The position numbers were made by a program, and so were the translations under genes. Under the pieces are notes generated by a model. It made no database searches, was not told the DNA's origin, and saw only the letters and a list, made by a program, of their open reading frames with translations. A stretch of DNA of 64,000 bases from Kibdelosporangium banguiense (lineage in GTDB: Bacteria > Actinomycetota > Actinomycetes > Mycobacteriales > Pseudonocardiaceae), in contig NZ_JAGINW010000001.1 in the NCBI RefSeq assembly GCF_017876405.1, positions 7,949,203 through 8,013,202 on the forward strand, in the 5' to 3' direction. Below, one piece after another: positions 7,585 through 16,660 of the stretch (positions within the stretch are counted from its first letter, which is position 1; each line of letters opens with the position of its first letter).

Positions 7585-9465
7585 GTGATCGATTCTCCAC
7601 GAGGCACACACAACGAGGTCTCCGGCACAGTCGCTGGAACGGTCATACAGGCCGGGACAATTCAGCTACACGTCACGCTGTTACTTCAGAGACTGTTGGA
7701 CGGTTCGAGCCCGCGCTACCTCCGGGACGCGTTGTCTTCCGAAACCGTGCCAGACGATGTGAACACGGAACGCGCCGCTCTCGCCGACCAACTGGTGCAC
7801 CGGATACTGACGAATCCGGGGCTGCTGACCGCCGAAGCCGGCGAAGTCGGTGACGTGCAGGTTCATCCCTCGTGGTTCTTTGACGAAGTGCAACGGATTC
7901 TGGCACTGGTGGCAGACCGGTTGGCCGACCAACGGTCCGCCACCGAACTCGCGGCCCAGACCTTGGCGGAACTGGCGGAGCTGCGCCGTCAGATATCGTC
8001 GTTGACCACCTCACCGGCATCGACGGACGGTGGCCGGGTGGCCGACCTGGGCCAGGCCCCAGTCCAGAAGGTGTTGCGCGGCAGACGATCGGAACTCGCG
8101 ACGCTGCGCCATTGTTGGGACAAAAGGCATCCGGTCGTGATGGTGGTCGCGCGAGGCGGTATGGGCAAGACCGCACTGGCCGCGACGTTCGCTCGGTCTG
8201 TCGCACCCCAGTGCGACGTCGTGTTCTGGAGGTCGGTCTACAACTGCCAGCCGCTGGGGTCGGTGCTACGCGAACTTCTCGCATTGCTCATCCCGGATTT
8301 CCGGTCGGACGCCGATATGGATGCCCGGGAGCTGTTCCCCATGGTGCTGGAGCAGTTTCGGGCCCGGCGGTGTCTGTTCGTGCTGGACAACCTGGAGTCC
8401 TTGCTGAGTGCGGGGGAACACACCGGGCGCCTGCGCGAGGATTGCGCGGACTACGAATCGTTCCTGGCGATGATGGCGCGTGAGGACCACGCCAGCCAGG
8501 TGCTGATCACTACACGTGAGATTCCGACGTTCCTTGCCCCTGACGCCGCGCACCTGATGCGACTGGGAGGCTTGGACGACGAAGCGGGACTGGAGTTGAT
8601 CGAAGCACACCAGGTGGGTGGATCGGCGGAGGACCGTGCGAAGGTCATAAACGCCTACGGCGGCAACCCACTGGAGCTGATCATCGCTGCCGGGAACATC
8701 CGGGCGCTCTACAACGGTGACATCGGCGCGTTCCTGACTGATGACGTGGCGACCAGCGGTGAGACCCATGGCCTGCTGGAGCGTCAGGTGGCACGGCTCG
8801 ACCCACTGGCCCAGGATGTGCTCACCTGGCTCGCGGTACGCCGCGAACCGGTCACGGTCGACGAAATTCAACAGTGCCTCAATCCACCACCGGCCGGCAA
8901 ACGCCGGGTGGTGGACGCTCTGGCCATGCTGACGAGCCGAACGCTGGCTGACCCGGTAGGCGCGGGCAGGTTCGGCACGCAGCCTGTGATCGCCGAGTAC
9001 GTGGTGGATCGCCGCCGGAGACTACGGCGGCTGGATCACGGCTTGGCGGTGGCCGGAAGGAACGCCGTCACCACACGCGATGGCGCACACCGAACGTGTG
9101 TCGTCTCTGACGTTCTTGCACGACCAGCCTCTGCTTGCCAGCGGTGGCGGCGACTCCGTCGTCCAGGTGTGGGACTGCGAGTCCGGAGCGCTGGACTCCC
9201 GTCTCGACGGACACCGGTTTGGTGTCAACAGCATCCGGCTCGTCCCCGGCGCGGCCCGCCTCGTCAGCGCCGGCTACGACCAGACGGTGCGGGTCTGGGA
9301 CCTTTCCTCTGGGCAGTGCCAACTCCAGCTGGAAGGCTACGAGCAACCCGTGCGAGCAGTGGCCTGGTCGTCGGCAGGGCTGATCGCCACGGCCGGAGCC
9401 AACGGCGAGATCCATCTGTGGACCGACGAGGGGGACTACCTGACAACGTGGCAGGGCCACGGTGA
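7585..9465 (+). CDS. NLR-like (STAND/NB-ARC) ATPase, N-terminal part of a disrupted WD40 gene, with RHIM-like N-terminal motif
   Basis: GTG at 7585 follows GGAGGG. Residues 10-26 read NEVSGTVAGTVIQAGTI, an amyloid-signalling (RHIM/PP-like) motif with core VIQAG. A coiled helical region follows, then an NB-ARC ATPase: P-loop GGMGKT at 191-196, Walker B FVLDNLE with D268, ITTRE sensor-like motif, GGNPLEL, and a winged-helix region ending near VIAEYVV (about residue 473). After about 9005 this frame becomes Arg-rich nonsense until 9465, while the WD40 domain continues in the +2 frame. Intact homologues normally have a linker between the winged helix and the first blade, so a deletion with frame change is more likely than a simple one-base error. 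The real coding part is probably 7585 to about 9010. Confidence 0.75.
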   Translation: MIDSPRGTHNEVSGTVAGTVIQAGTIQLHVTLLLQRLLDGSSPRYLRDALSSETVPDDVNTERAALADQLVHRILTNPGLLTAEAGEVGDVQVHPSWFFDEVQRILALVADRLADQRSATELAAQTLAELAELRRQISSLTTSPASTDGGRVADLGQAPVQKVLRGRRSELATLRHCWDKRHPVVMVVARGGMGKTALAATFARSVAPQCDVVFWRSVYNCQPLGSVLRELLALLIPDFRSDADMDARELFPMVLEQFRARRCLFVLDNLESLLSAGEHTGRLREDCADYESFLAMMAREDHASQVLITTREIPTFLAPDAAHLMRLGGLDDEAGLELIEAHQVGGSAEDRAKVINAYGGNPLELIIAAGNIRALYNGDIGAFLTDDVATSGETHGLLERQVARLDPLAQDVLTWLAVRREPVTVDEIQQCLNPPPAGKRRVVDALAMLTSRTLADPVGAGRFGTQPVIAEYVVDRRRRLRRLDHGLAVAGRNAVTTRDGAHRTCVVSDVLARPASACQRWRRLRRPGVGLRVRSAGLPSRRTPVWCQQHPARPRRGPPRQRRLRPDGAGLGPFLWAVPTPAGRLRATRASSGLVVGRADRHGRSQRRDPSVDRRGGLPDNVAGPR

Positions 9466-10324
9466 GTCGGTTGCCACTGTCGAGTTCGATCGCGCCGGGT
9501 CATTGCTCGTGTCCGCGGGCGCGGACCGCACGATCCGGTTGTGGGACACCGCGACCGGACGCTGCCTGCATGTACTGACCGGCCATGAGGGCTACGTGTC
9601 CAAAGTCGTGTTCAGCCCGGACGGCAGGCGACTGGCCAGCAGCGGGCAGCACCACGCGATCATGAGCTGGGACACGGTGACCGGCAAGAGGCTGTACTCG
9701 ATCGACGCGTACGACTCAGCCGCTGGTCCCATTCTCTATACCCCGGATGGAAACCTGCTCATCACAGGTGGAGGTGACCACTACGACGCACTGCACGTGA
9801 GAGACGCCCGCACAGGGGAGCTCATCACGGTGCTGCGCAGTGGCCACCTCGGTGGTGTGACTGCGCCGGCCATCACCCCCGACGGCCGGCATTTGGTCGC
9901 AGCCCTCGGCAACGAGGTCGCCACCGTCTACGATCTTGCCACCCGCAGCCACATCGGCACGTTCGCCGGCCACAGCGGCTACCTGACAGCTGTCGCATGC
10001 CACGCCGACAATCAAACCGTTGTGACCGGGGGTGATGATCGAACCATCCGGTTATGGCGGATTGGTGAGCAGACGAGCATCGGCCAATTCACCGGTCACA
10101 CCCAGGGCATCGGTGGTCTGGCATTCGACGTCAGCGGCGACCGCCTGCTCAGCGGGAGCATTGACGGCACGGCTCGCGTGTGGCGGCTTGACGGAACGAC
10201 GATGAAGATGCTGATCGCGCGACGACCTTACGAAGGGATCGACATCACTGGGGCCATAGGCTTGAACGAGCACCAGCGTGACGTGCTCCGGGCGCTCGGG
10301 GCACGCGACACGCTCGCGAAGTAG
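9080..10324 (+). CDS. WD40 repeat part of the disrupted NLR-like gene
   Basis: 414 aa from the first ATG, but sensible WD40 sequence begins in this frame about 25 codons earlier (AAGDYGGWITAW at about 9014), with no start codon that has a ribosome binding site. About ten blades can be counted by their WD or equivalent dipeptides (VVQVWD, TVRVWD, EIHLWT, TIRLWD, AIMSWD, ALHVRD, VATVYD, TIRLWR, TARVWR). In STAND proteins this propeller is the sensor that holds the ATPase inactive. Separated from its ATPase it could be a dead fragment, or an independently translated sensor. It ends 20 bases before the convergent GH31 gene. Confidence 0.8.
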   Translation: MAHTERVSSLTFLHDQPLLASGGGDSVVQVWDCESGALDSRLDGHRFGVNSIRLVPGAARLVSAGYDQTVRVWDLSSGQCQLQLEGYEQPVRAVAWSSAGLIATAGANGEIHLWTDEGDYLTTWQGHGESVATVEFDRAGSLLVSAGADRTIRLWDTATGRCLHVLTGHEGYVSKVVFSPDGRRLASSGQHHAIMSWDTVTGKRLYSIDAYDSAAGPILYTPDGNLLITGGGDHYDALHVRDARTGELITVLRSGHLGGVTAPAITPDGRHLVAALGNEVATVYDLATRSHIGTFAGHSGYLTAVACHADNQTVVTGGDDRTIRLWRIGEQTSIGQFTGHTQGIGGLAFDVSGDRLLSGSIDGTARVWRLDGTTMKMLIARRPYEGIDITGAIGLNEHQRDVLRALGARDTLAK

Positions 10325-10344
10325 CCTTGTCCACCCGATCTGCT

Positions 10345-12498
10345 CTAAATGTCGAACAGTGGTGCTCGGGTGGGCCATGCTGAGGCTCGGCAGTAGACGG
10401 GCACGACGTCGATTGGCACGTCGCGGGTTACCAGGCCGGCGGTGACGGGGGTGCCTGTCCAGGCGTCGATCCAGGTGCCGGGGGGTAGGTATGTTGTCCA
10501 TGTTGTGGCGTTGGGTTCTGTTACTGGGTTGATCAGTAGGTCGTCGCCGAGTTGGTATTGCAGGGGGTGATTCCAGATGGTTGGGTCTGTGTGGTCGAAG
10601 AACAGGGGGCGCATGAGTGGGCGGTCTGTGGTTACTGCTACTCGTGCTTGTTCGGTTAGGTAGTCCAGTAGTTGTTCGCGGAGGGTTGCGAATCGGCGGA
10701 ATACCTTCACTACGCGGGGGTCTCCTGTTGTTTCTTCGACGTACCAGGGGGTTCGGTCGCGGATTGGTTTTTTGTGGTGGTTGAATTCGGAGTGGTACTG
10801 CATTATCGGCATGAATGTTGAGGCTGCGGTGGCTCGCAGGTACAGCTCTGCGTCCGGTACTGGGCCGGAGAAGCCGGCCAGGTCCCAGCCCCAGTAGACG
10901 ATTCCACAGGTTGCTGCTGTCAGGCCGGCGATCACCGAGGAGCGGTAGGCTTCCCAGGTTGAGTCCTCGTCGCCGGCCCAGTAGATGCCGTGGGCCTGTG
11001 AGCCGGTGAAGCCTGCGCGGGAGAATGTGACCGGGGCCTTGCCTGCTGAGCGCAGCAGATCGCCGAATGTGCGCGCGTAGTGGACGGGGAACAGGTTGTT
11101 GCCCTCGTCGCCGCGTTTGCCGTCTGCGTATCGCAGGTTGTGGCCCCATGCGTGTTCGCCGCCGTCGGTTTTGAAGCCGTCGATGTCGAGGTCTTCGATC
11201 AGGTAGCGGCGTTTTTCGGTCCACCATTTACGGGTGCGTTCGACCGTCAGGTCTGGCATCAATGCCTTGGGGAACCACCAGCCTCTGTTGTGGTACGGGC
11301 TTCCGTCGGCCTCGAGTACCGCGTGACCGTCCCTCACCATGGCCTGCGCGTCTGCCTGTACCTGTTCGCCCAGGTCAGGATCGGTCTTCAGCAACGGAAT
11401 CTGCCAGAGGATGACCTTGATTCCTCGTGCGTGCAGCTCGGCGATCATCTCGCGGGGAGACGGCCACGCTCCGGCGTAGGTGAAATCGGTGACCGCCTTG
11501 CCATCTGTTGTGACCTGATACTGGGCGTCGCGGAAGATCGTGATTCCTTCCTCGTTGCTCCATGCCTCGATCACGATCACGCCGACCGGGATGTCCAGGT
11601 CACGGTGACTGTCCATCCGGGACATCACGATGTCCTGGGTGTTCCACTCGTTGCCGGACGCCCAGAGGCGGAGCACCCACGGCGGCAGCTCTTCGGCGCG
11701 GCCGACCTCGTCGAGGAAAGTACGCAGCACCGAAGTTGGGTCGCCGTGGTAGATCGCCACGTCCACAGTGGGCTTGTCGCCGAGATCGACTTCGACGGTC
11801 ATCCTGTCCTGTGTGGACACGCCTACGTCGTACCAGGTGCGCCGGGATGTGCGAACGTGGAATCCCCAGCCCGCACCACCGATGACGTGCGCGAATGGCA
11901 TCGGCAGGTATGTCCGGCCGTGTTTGCCCTGCGCCTTGTACTGTTCGAACACGACTGCGTCGAGACGCTTGCCGCGTTGGTCGACGGCGTCGTATCGCTC
12001 GCCGAAGCCGACCACGTGCTCACCGGGTGCGAGGGGCAGTGTGAAACGTGCCCGGTGCACACCGGCTGCCGACACCAGCCATTCGACATCGCCGACGAGC
12101 GAGCCGTTCACCGTGCCGACGGGTTCGCTGGTCCACTCTGCGGGGGAGACCTCGAACCAGTCTGTAGTGGACAGAGCTGAGTGGAAGCGGTAACGATATG
12201 TCTTGCCAGCCACCAGCTCTGGTGTCTCGACCGACCAGCCGCCTTCTCCGCCAAGGGCGCCGGCCTGGGCTGCGGACAGGTGGCCCTCGCCGCCGGCGAG
12301 GGCGGCTGCGTCGGAACTCGCCTCGGTGACCTTGTTCATTGACAAGGAAACCGAGTCGAACTCACAGGTCACGGCGTCGACATCGGCGGCGAGCACGCCG
12401 AGCCGGACCCGTTCACCGCTGAGCGGCAGTACTGGCACTCGCTGGTCGGGCGAAGTGGCGTAAGGGTGCTCGACACCGTACGGCCGGTGCGTGATCAT
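10345..12498 (-). CDS. Cytoplasmic GH31 alpha-glycosidase (alpha-glucosidase/alpha-xylosidase type)
   Basis: 717-aa enzyme without signal peptide. The GH31 catalytic core carries D445 in FKTDGGE as nucleophile and D510 in WAGDEDS as acid/base; the N-terminal sandwich contains GFGERYD and FHVRTSRRTWYDVG. A C-terminal sandwich with PLMRPLFFDH and LLINPV follows. The start at 12498 is chosen because this ATG overlaps the stop of the upstream GH15 gene (ATGA); an open frame extends further but only shadows that gene. Position in an operon with a sugar ABC importer suggests it hydrolyses imported alpha-linked oligosaccharides. Whether glucose or xylose is removed cannot be told from the motifs seen. 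Confidence 0.9.
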   Translation of the reverse strand: MITHRPYGVEHPYATSPDQRVPVLPLSGERVRLGVLAADVDAVTCEFDSVSLSMNKVTEASSDAAALAGGEGHLSAAQAGALGGEGGWSVETPELVAGKTYRYRFHSALSTTDWFEVSPAEWTSEPVGTVNGSLVGDVEWLVSAAGVHRARFTLPLAPGEHVVGFGERYDAVDQRGKRLDAVVFEQYKAQGKHGRTYLPMPFAHVIGGAGWGFHVRTSRRTWYDVGVSTQDRMTVEVDLGDKPTVDVAIYHGDPTSVLRTFLDEVGRAEELPPWVLRLWASGNEWNTQDIVMSRMDSHRDLDIPVGVIVIEAWSNEEGITIFRDAQYQVTTDGKAVTDFTYAGAWPSPREMIAELHARGIKVILWQIPLLKTDPDLGEQVQADAQAMVRDGHAVLEADGSPYHNRGWWFPKALMPDLTVERTRKWWTEKRRYLIEDLDIDGFKTDGGEHAWGHNLRYADGKRGDEGNNLFPVHYARTFGDLLRSAGKAPVTFSRAGFTGSQAHGIYWAGDEDSTWEAYRSSVIAGLTAATCGIVYWGWDLAGFSGPVPDAELYLRATAASTFMPIMQYHSEFNHHKKPIRDRTPWYVEETTGDPRVVKVFRRFATLREQLLDYLTEQARVAVTTDRPLMRPLFFDHTDPTIWNHPLQYQLGDDLLINPVTEPNATTWTTYLPPGTWIDAWTGTPVTAGLVTRDVPIDVVPVYCRASAWPTRAPLFDI

Positions 12499-13628
12499 GT
12501 GCGGTCCTCCAGCAGACCCAGTTCGTCGGCCAGGATCAGGTACATGCCGTGCGACCACAGCAACGGATTCGCCACGGTGCCCCACCGTGCGATCCACTCG
12601 TCGCGCGAGCCGGGGTGCAGCAGATGGTGGGGCACCTGCTCCGGCATGTGGCCGTCGGCGTCGGCCTGCGCGGCGATCCACCGCAGGTGCCGCAGGGCGC
12701 CATCGAGATCGCCGCGTGCGGCGAGGTTCCAGCCGAGCAACGCCGACAACAGCAGCCACTGGCCGCCGCCGTAGAACACGTCAGCGGTGAACCGGTGTAC
12801 GCCTCCGTCGACATCGAGATCCGCCGCGACCGCTGCGAGCGTCGCGTCTGCGAGCGGCCCGTTGGCCAGCCCGAACGGCACCACGCACGACGGCAGCGAT
12901 CCGTCTACATCGGACGTGCCGAGCCACTTTGTCAGGTGACCGTCCACAACGCCCTCGGTGAGCACGAGTGTGTGGATCTCCTCGGCCACGGTCAGCGCCG
13001 CGTCGTGGCGAGCCGGGTCAAGGAATTCCGCGACAGCGACGAGACCGCCGCGAATCGCGCCGAGGGTGGACACGTGGCGGTGCTCGACGTGCTCCTCCCA
13101 CCAGTCGTAGCAGGGACGGTCCCAGCTTGTGAGCAGGTAGTCCACCGCGACCTCGAAACCGGGCAGCCAACGGCCGGCGTCGGCACCGTGCCGATGAGCA
13201 TGCGTGACGGCCGCCCACAGCCACATGCCGTAGCCGTCGGTCTGGAAGTCCCACCACGGGTCCGACCCGTTCTCGCCGGTGAACGTGAACCGGGTCGGCA
13301 GCATCCGCTCGACTGGTGGCAGCTCGTTCGCTGCGCGGGCCGACACCAGTGAGTCCACTTCGGAGCGACGACGGGTGAGCACACCGGCCGACCAGTCGTG
13401 GAACCGGTTTGCCGAATCGACGTCACCGTAGCGGGAGATCCCCTCCGCGGTGAACGAGCCGTCACGCAGCCAGGCGAACCCGCGGTAGGCCGAGAACGTC
13501 GGCGACGCCGGGTAGGCGCCGCCTGCGTCCTGGTACCGCGTGATCACCGCGTGGCTACGCCTGGCGAGATCGACCAGCCGCGTTCGCTCGTCGGTGCTGA
13601 GCGGGGCGGTCCCCCTGGAGAGCTTCAT
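12495..13628 (-). CDS. GH15 family glucohydrolase (glucoamylase/isomaltose glucohydrolase-like)
   Basis: 377-aa single-domain (alpha/alpha)6 barrel protein without signal peptide. FAWLRDGSFT at 51-60 and the WWEEHVEHRHVSTL motif (WWEE at 176-179, catalytic acid among E178/E179) are GH15 hallmarks; E330 of MPEQ is the likely base. At this length it lacks the starch-binding and N-terminal sandwich domains of fungal and clostridial glucoamylases. That fits intracellular isomaltose glucohydrolases such as the characterised Kribbella enzyme. Its stop overlaps the start of the GH31 gene, indicating coupled translation. It should complete cytoplasmic breakdown of an imported alpha-1,6- or mixed-linkage glucooligosaccharide. 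Confidence 0.87.
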   Translation of the reverse strand: MKLSRGTAPLSTDERTRLVDLARRSHAVITRYQDAGGAYPASPTFSAYRGFAWLRDGSFTAEGISRYGDVDSANRFHDWSAGVLTRRRSEVDSLVSARAANELPPVERMLPTRFTFTGENGSDPWWDFQTDGYGMWLWAAVTHAHRHGADAGRWLPGFEVAVDYLLTSWDRPCYDWWEEHVEHRHVSTLGAIRGGLVAVAEFLDPARHDAALTVAEEIHTLVLTEGVVDGHLTKWLGTSDVDGSLPSCVVPFGLANGPLADATLAAVAADLDVDGGVHRFTADVFYGGGQWLLLSALLGWNLAARGDLDGALRHLRWIAAQADADGHMPEQVPHHLLHPGSRDEWIARWGTVANPLLWSHGMYLILADELGLLEDRT

Positions 13629-13654
13629 CGAGATCCGTTTCTGCGTAGTACGAA

Positions 13655-14902
13655 TCAGCCGAGCAGGCCGTTGACAGCCGTCTGTGCGTCCTTCAACGCC
13701 TGGGCGACGGGTTTACGACCGGCGGCGGCCTCGCCGAGCTCCTTGGTGACCGCGTCCTGCATCTCCTGCTGGCGCTTGATCACCGGCGGTAGCACGGCCT
13801 TCTCCAGCGCGTCGAACACGGCCTTGCGACCTGCCGGTTTCGGCTTGTCGAGGAAGGCCGACAGTTTCTTCTCGTCCGCGACCGGCGGCAGTTCCCACGA
13901 CGTGTCCATCCGGACCTTGGTCATGGTGTCCGAAGCGGACAGATAGGTGATCCACTTCTGGGCTGCGCCCTTGCCCTTGCTCGCAGAGGACACCACCAGC
14001 CCGTTGACGAACATGGCCGACGCCTTGGTGGTGTCGCCGGGCTCGACCACGACGTCCCACTCGAACGGCACGTCCGCCAGTTCCTTGAAGTTCCAGATCC
14101 CGTTGTGCCACATGGCCAGTTTGCCGTCCTTGAACAGCTTCGAGTCGAAGTCGGGCGTGCCCGCGCCGTCGGCCTCGGTCGGCATGGTGGTGCCGTTCTT
14201 GCCGACTAGCCAGTTGGCGGCCTTCAGGCCCTCGGGCGAGTCGAACGTGGCCCGCTTTCCGTCCTCCGACAGGAACTTCCCGCCCGTCTGGGCCAGGACC
14301 TTGTAGAACTCGTTGTAGGTCACCGGCTGGTAGTCGCCCCACACGCCTGCGCCCTTGTTCGTCAGCTTCTGCGCGGCGGCTTGTTCATCGGCCCATGTCC
14401 ACGACGCGGTCGGCGTTGCGACACCGGCCTGGGTGAACAGCGTCTTGTTGTAGAACAGGACGACGTTGGAGAACGACTCGGGCAGGCCGTACTGCTTGCC
14501 GTCCGAGGCGTACGCCTCCACAAGGGACTTCTTGTACTTCGAAGAGTCCACACCGGACAACTCGGTAAGCGAGCCGTTCTTGGCGTAGGTCACGAAGTTC
14601 TCGTAGTTCAGCTCGAACGCGTCGGGTGCCGTGCCACCGGCGACCGCGGTCTGCAGCGTGGTGAAGTAGTCGGCGTACGGCACGGTCTCGACCCGCACGT
14701 CGATGTTCGCGTTCTCCTTCTCGAACGCTGCCACGATCGTTTCGAGGTCTTTCTCGTGGCCGTTGTTCGCCGAGAAGTTCATGTACCGCACGACAGTCGT
14801 GCCCTCAGCCGAGGTGGCCGGGGCTGTCGCGGAGCCCTGTGAGCACGCGGAGAGCGCAAGCGCGAGCACGCCTACGCTGGCGGCCGCGGTCCTGAGACGC
14901 AT
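13655..14902 (-). CDS. Sugar ABC transporter substrate-binding lipoprotein
   Basis: 415-aa solute-binding protein of the maltose/oligosaccharide (family 1) type. The N-terminus is a lipoprotein signal (RLRTAAASVGVLALALSACS) with lipidated Cys about residue 20. Segments such as VVRYMNF, FELNYENFVTYAKNG, YGLPESFSNVVLFYNK and GKLAMWHNG are typical of the fold. The ATG at 14902 is preferred over one 18 bases upstream because AAAGGAC sits about 9 bases before it. It lies directly downstream of two permease genes, so it belongs to the importer, whose likely cargo is the product of the secreted GH31 enzymes nearby. Confidence 0.93.
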   Translation of the reverse strand: MRLRTAAASVGVLALALSACSQGSATAPATSAEGTTVVRYMNFSANNGHEKDLETIVAAFEKENANIDVRVETVPYADYFTTLQTAVAGGTAPDAFELNYENFVTYAKNGSLTELSGVDSSKYKKSLVEAYASDGKQYGLPESFSNVVLFYNKTLFTQAGVATPTASWTWADEQAAAQKLTNKGAGVWGDYQPVTYNEFYKVLAQTGGKFLSEDGKRATFDSPEGLKAANWLVGKNGTTMPTEADGAGTPDFDSKLFKDGKLAMWHNGIWNFKELADVPFEWDVVVEPGDTTKASAMFVNGLVVSSASKGKGAAQKWITYLSASDTMTKVRMDTSWELPPVADEKKLSAFLDKPKPAGRKAVFDALEKAVLPPVIKRQQEMQDAVTKELGEAAAGRKPVAQALKDAQTAVNGLLG

Positions 14903-14916
14903 GGGGGTCGGTCCTT

Positions 14917-15720
14917 TCATTTGATTCCGGTGTGGGCGACACCGGCGATGATGTGGCGCTGGGCGAGGAGGTACACCACGGCGATCGGCACGATCGACAG
15001 CACGGAGCCGGCCATGACGACGTCCCATTCCGTGGTGAACTGCCCTTGCAGGGTCGAGAGGCCGAGCGGCAGGGTCATGAACTCGGGCGAGCGGATCACC
15101 ACGAGCGGCCAGAGGAAGCTGTTCCAGCTCGACATGAACGCGAACACGCCGACGGTCGCCAGTGTCGGGCGGATCAACGGGATCACGATGGTCGTGAAGA
15201 TCCTCAAGTGTCCGGCACCATCCAATGTGGCTGCCTCGTCCAGTTCGGCCGGCACGCTCGCGACCGCCTGCCGCAGCAGGAAGACGCCGAACGCCGAGGC
15301 GAGGCCGGGTGCGAGCAACGCGAAGTAGGTGTCGTTGAGCTGGAAGGTCTTCATCTCGATGAACAGCGGCACGACAAGCACCTGCAGCGGGACCATCAGC
15401 GTGGCCAGGTAACCCGCGAAGACGATGTTCTTGCCGGGGAATCCAAGCCGTGCGAAGGCGTAGCCCGCCATCGCGCCGGTGACCAGTTGCAGCACAGTCG
15501 CGGCGATCGCGATCCCGAACGAGTTCAGCATGATCCGCCACATCGGCACGGAGTCGAGCAGTGTCCGGTAGGCGTCCAGCGTCGGGTCCTTGACCAGCAG
15601 CGTCGGCCCGTTCGCGAGCGATCCTCCTGGGGTGATCGACGTGATGACGGTCCACAGGAACGGGAACAGCATGATCACGGCGCCGACGAGAACGGCGGCG
15701 TACAGGACGGCCTTACGCAT
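14917..15720 (-). CDS. Sugar ABC transporter permease (MalG type)
   Basis: 267-aa permease with about six transmembrane helices. The ABC-ATPase contact loop is seen as ELDEAATLDGAGHLRIFTTI. The ATG at 15720 is chosen because it overlaps the stop of the MalF-type gene by 8 bases; sequence upstream in frame is low-complexity shadow. No ATPase gene occurs in the operon, as is common in actinomycetes, where a shared MsiK-type ATPase energises several sugar importers. Confidence 0.93.
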   Translation of the reverse strand: MRKAVLYAAVLVGAVIMLFPFLWTVITSITPGGSLANGPTLLVKDPTLDAYRTLLDSVPMWRIMLNSFGIAIAATVLQLVTGAMAGYAFARLGFPGKNIVFAGYLATLMVPLQVLVVPLFIEMKTFQLNDTYFALLAPGLASAFGVFLLRQAVASVPAELDEAATLDGAGHLRIFTTIVIPLIRPTLATVGVFAFMSSWNSFLWPLVVIRSPEFMTLPLGLSTLQGQFTTEWDVVMAGSVLSIVPIAVVYLLAQRHIIAGVAHTGIK

Positions 15721-16606
15721 AGTGCACCCACCTGCGCTGTCCACGGATCTGGATGATCGTGACGACGAGGATGACCGCGAACAGCAGCCAGGACAGGGCG
15801 GACGCCTCACCAGCCCGGCCGTAGCGGAACGTCAGGTCGTAGATCTGCCCGACCACGACCTGGCTCGCGCCACCCGGACCGCCGCCGGTCATCACGTACA
15901 CCTGGTCGAACACCTGGAACCCGTTGATCAGCGAGATGACCACGACGAAGAACGTGGACGGGGTCAGCAGCGGGAGCGTGATGCGCCAGAAACGCTGCCA
16001 GGCGCCGGCACCGTCCACGATGGCTGCCTCGTACAGGTCCTTCGGGATGGCCTGCAGCCCGGCGAGCAGGATGACCATCACGAACCCCAGGTCCTTCCAG
16101 GCCGAGGCGAGGATGACCGAGAACAGCGCCCAGTCGGGATCGGTCCACCAGCCCGGCTGGCCGAGCCCCAGCGTGCCGAGGATCTTGTTGACCAGCCCGT
16201 TCGACGGGTTGAGCAGCCATTTCCAGACCAGTGCGACCACGACCCAGCTGGTGACCACGGGCAGGAAGTAGGTCGCGCGCAGGAACGCACGTGCGGGCAG
16301 TTTCTTGTTGAGCGCCAGCGCCAGGCCGAGCCCGCCGACGTAGACCAACGGCAGGTACCCGGCCACGTAGAGCAGGGTGTTCGCAAAGACCTTGCCGGTC
16401 TGGGGATTGGCGAGCAGGGAGATGTAGTTGTCGAACCCGACCCACCGCATCGGTGAGATCAGGTTCCACTCGTGCAGGCTCACCCAGATCGACGTGATCA
16501 TCGGCACGATCGTGAAAACGACCAGCGGAACGGCACTCGGCAGCAGGAAGAACAGCACCCATCCGTAGTGCTTCCACGACCGAGGCCGGGGTTTGTTGCG
16601 GCGCAC
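15713..16606 (-). CDS. Sugar ABC transporter permease (MalF type), N-terminus probably frameshifted
   Basis: 297-aa permease with six helices and contact loop DLYEAAIVDGAGAWQRF. The given GTG start (16606) has no ribosome binding site. An ATG at 16661 has GGAGGT upstream and overlaps the stop of the ROK gene (TGATG), exactly where a coupled start is expected, and opens MTAHLAEPRTSTPV in a different frame. Removing one base from the C6 run (G6 at 16615-16620 on the plus strand) would join that start to RRNKPRPRSWKHYGW in one frame. Either the assembly has one base too many or the gene makes a shorter protein from the GTG. The transmembrane part is complete in both cases. Confidence 0.88.
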   Translation of the reverse strand: MRRNKPRPRSWKHYGWVLFFLLPSAVPLVVFTIVPMITSIWVSLHEWNLISPMRWVGFDNYISLLANPQTGKVFANTLLYVAGYLPLVYVGGLGLALALNKKLPARAFLRATYFLPVVTSWVVVALVWKWLLNPSNGLVNKILGTLGLGQPGWWTDPDWALFSVILASAWKDLGFVMVILLAGLQAIPKDLYEAAIVDGAGAWQRFWRITLPLLTPSTFFVVVISLINGFQVFDQVYVMTGGGPGGASQVVVGQIYDLTFRYGRAGEASALSWLLFAVILVVTIIQIRGQRRWVHYA

Positions 16607-16660
16607 GGGCGTGCGGGGGGACCGGTGTGGATGTCCTCGGTTCGGCTAAATGCGCGGTCA

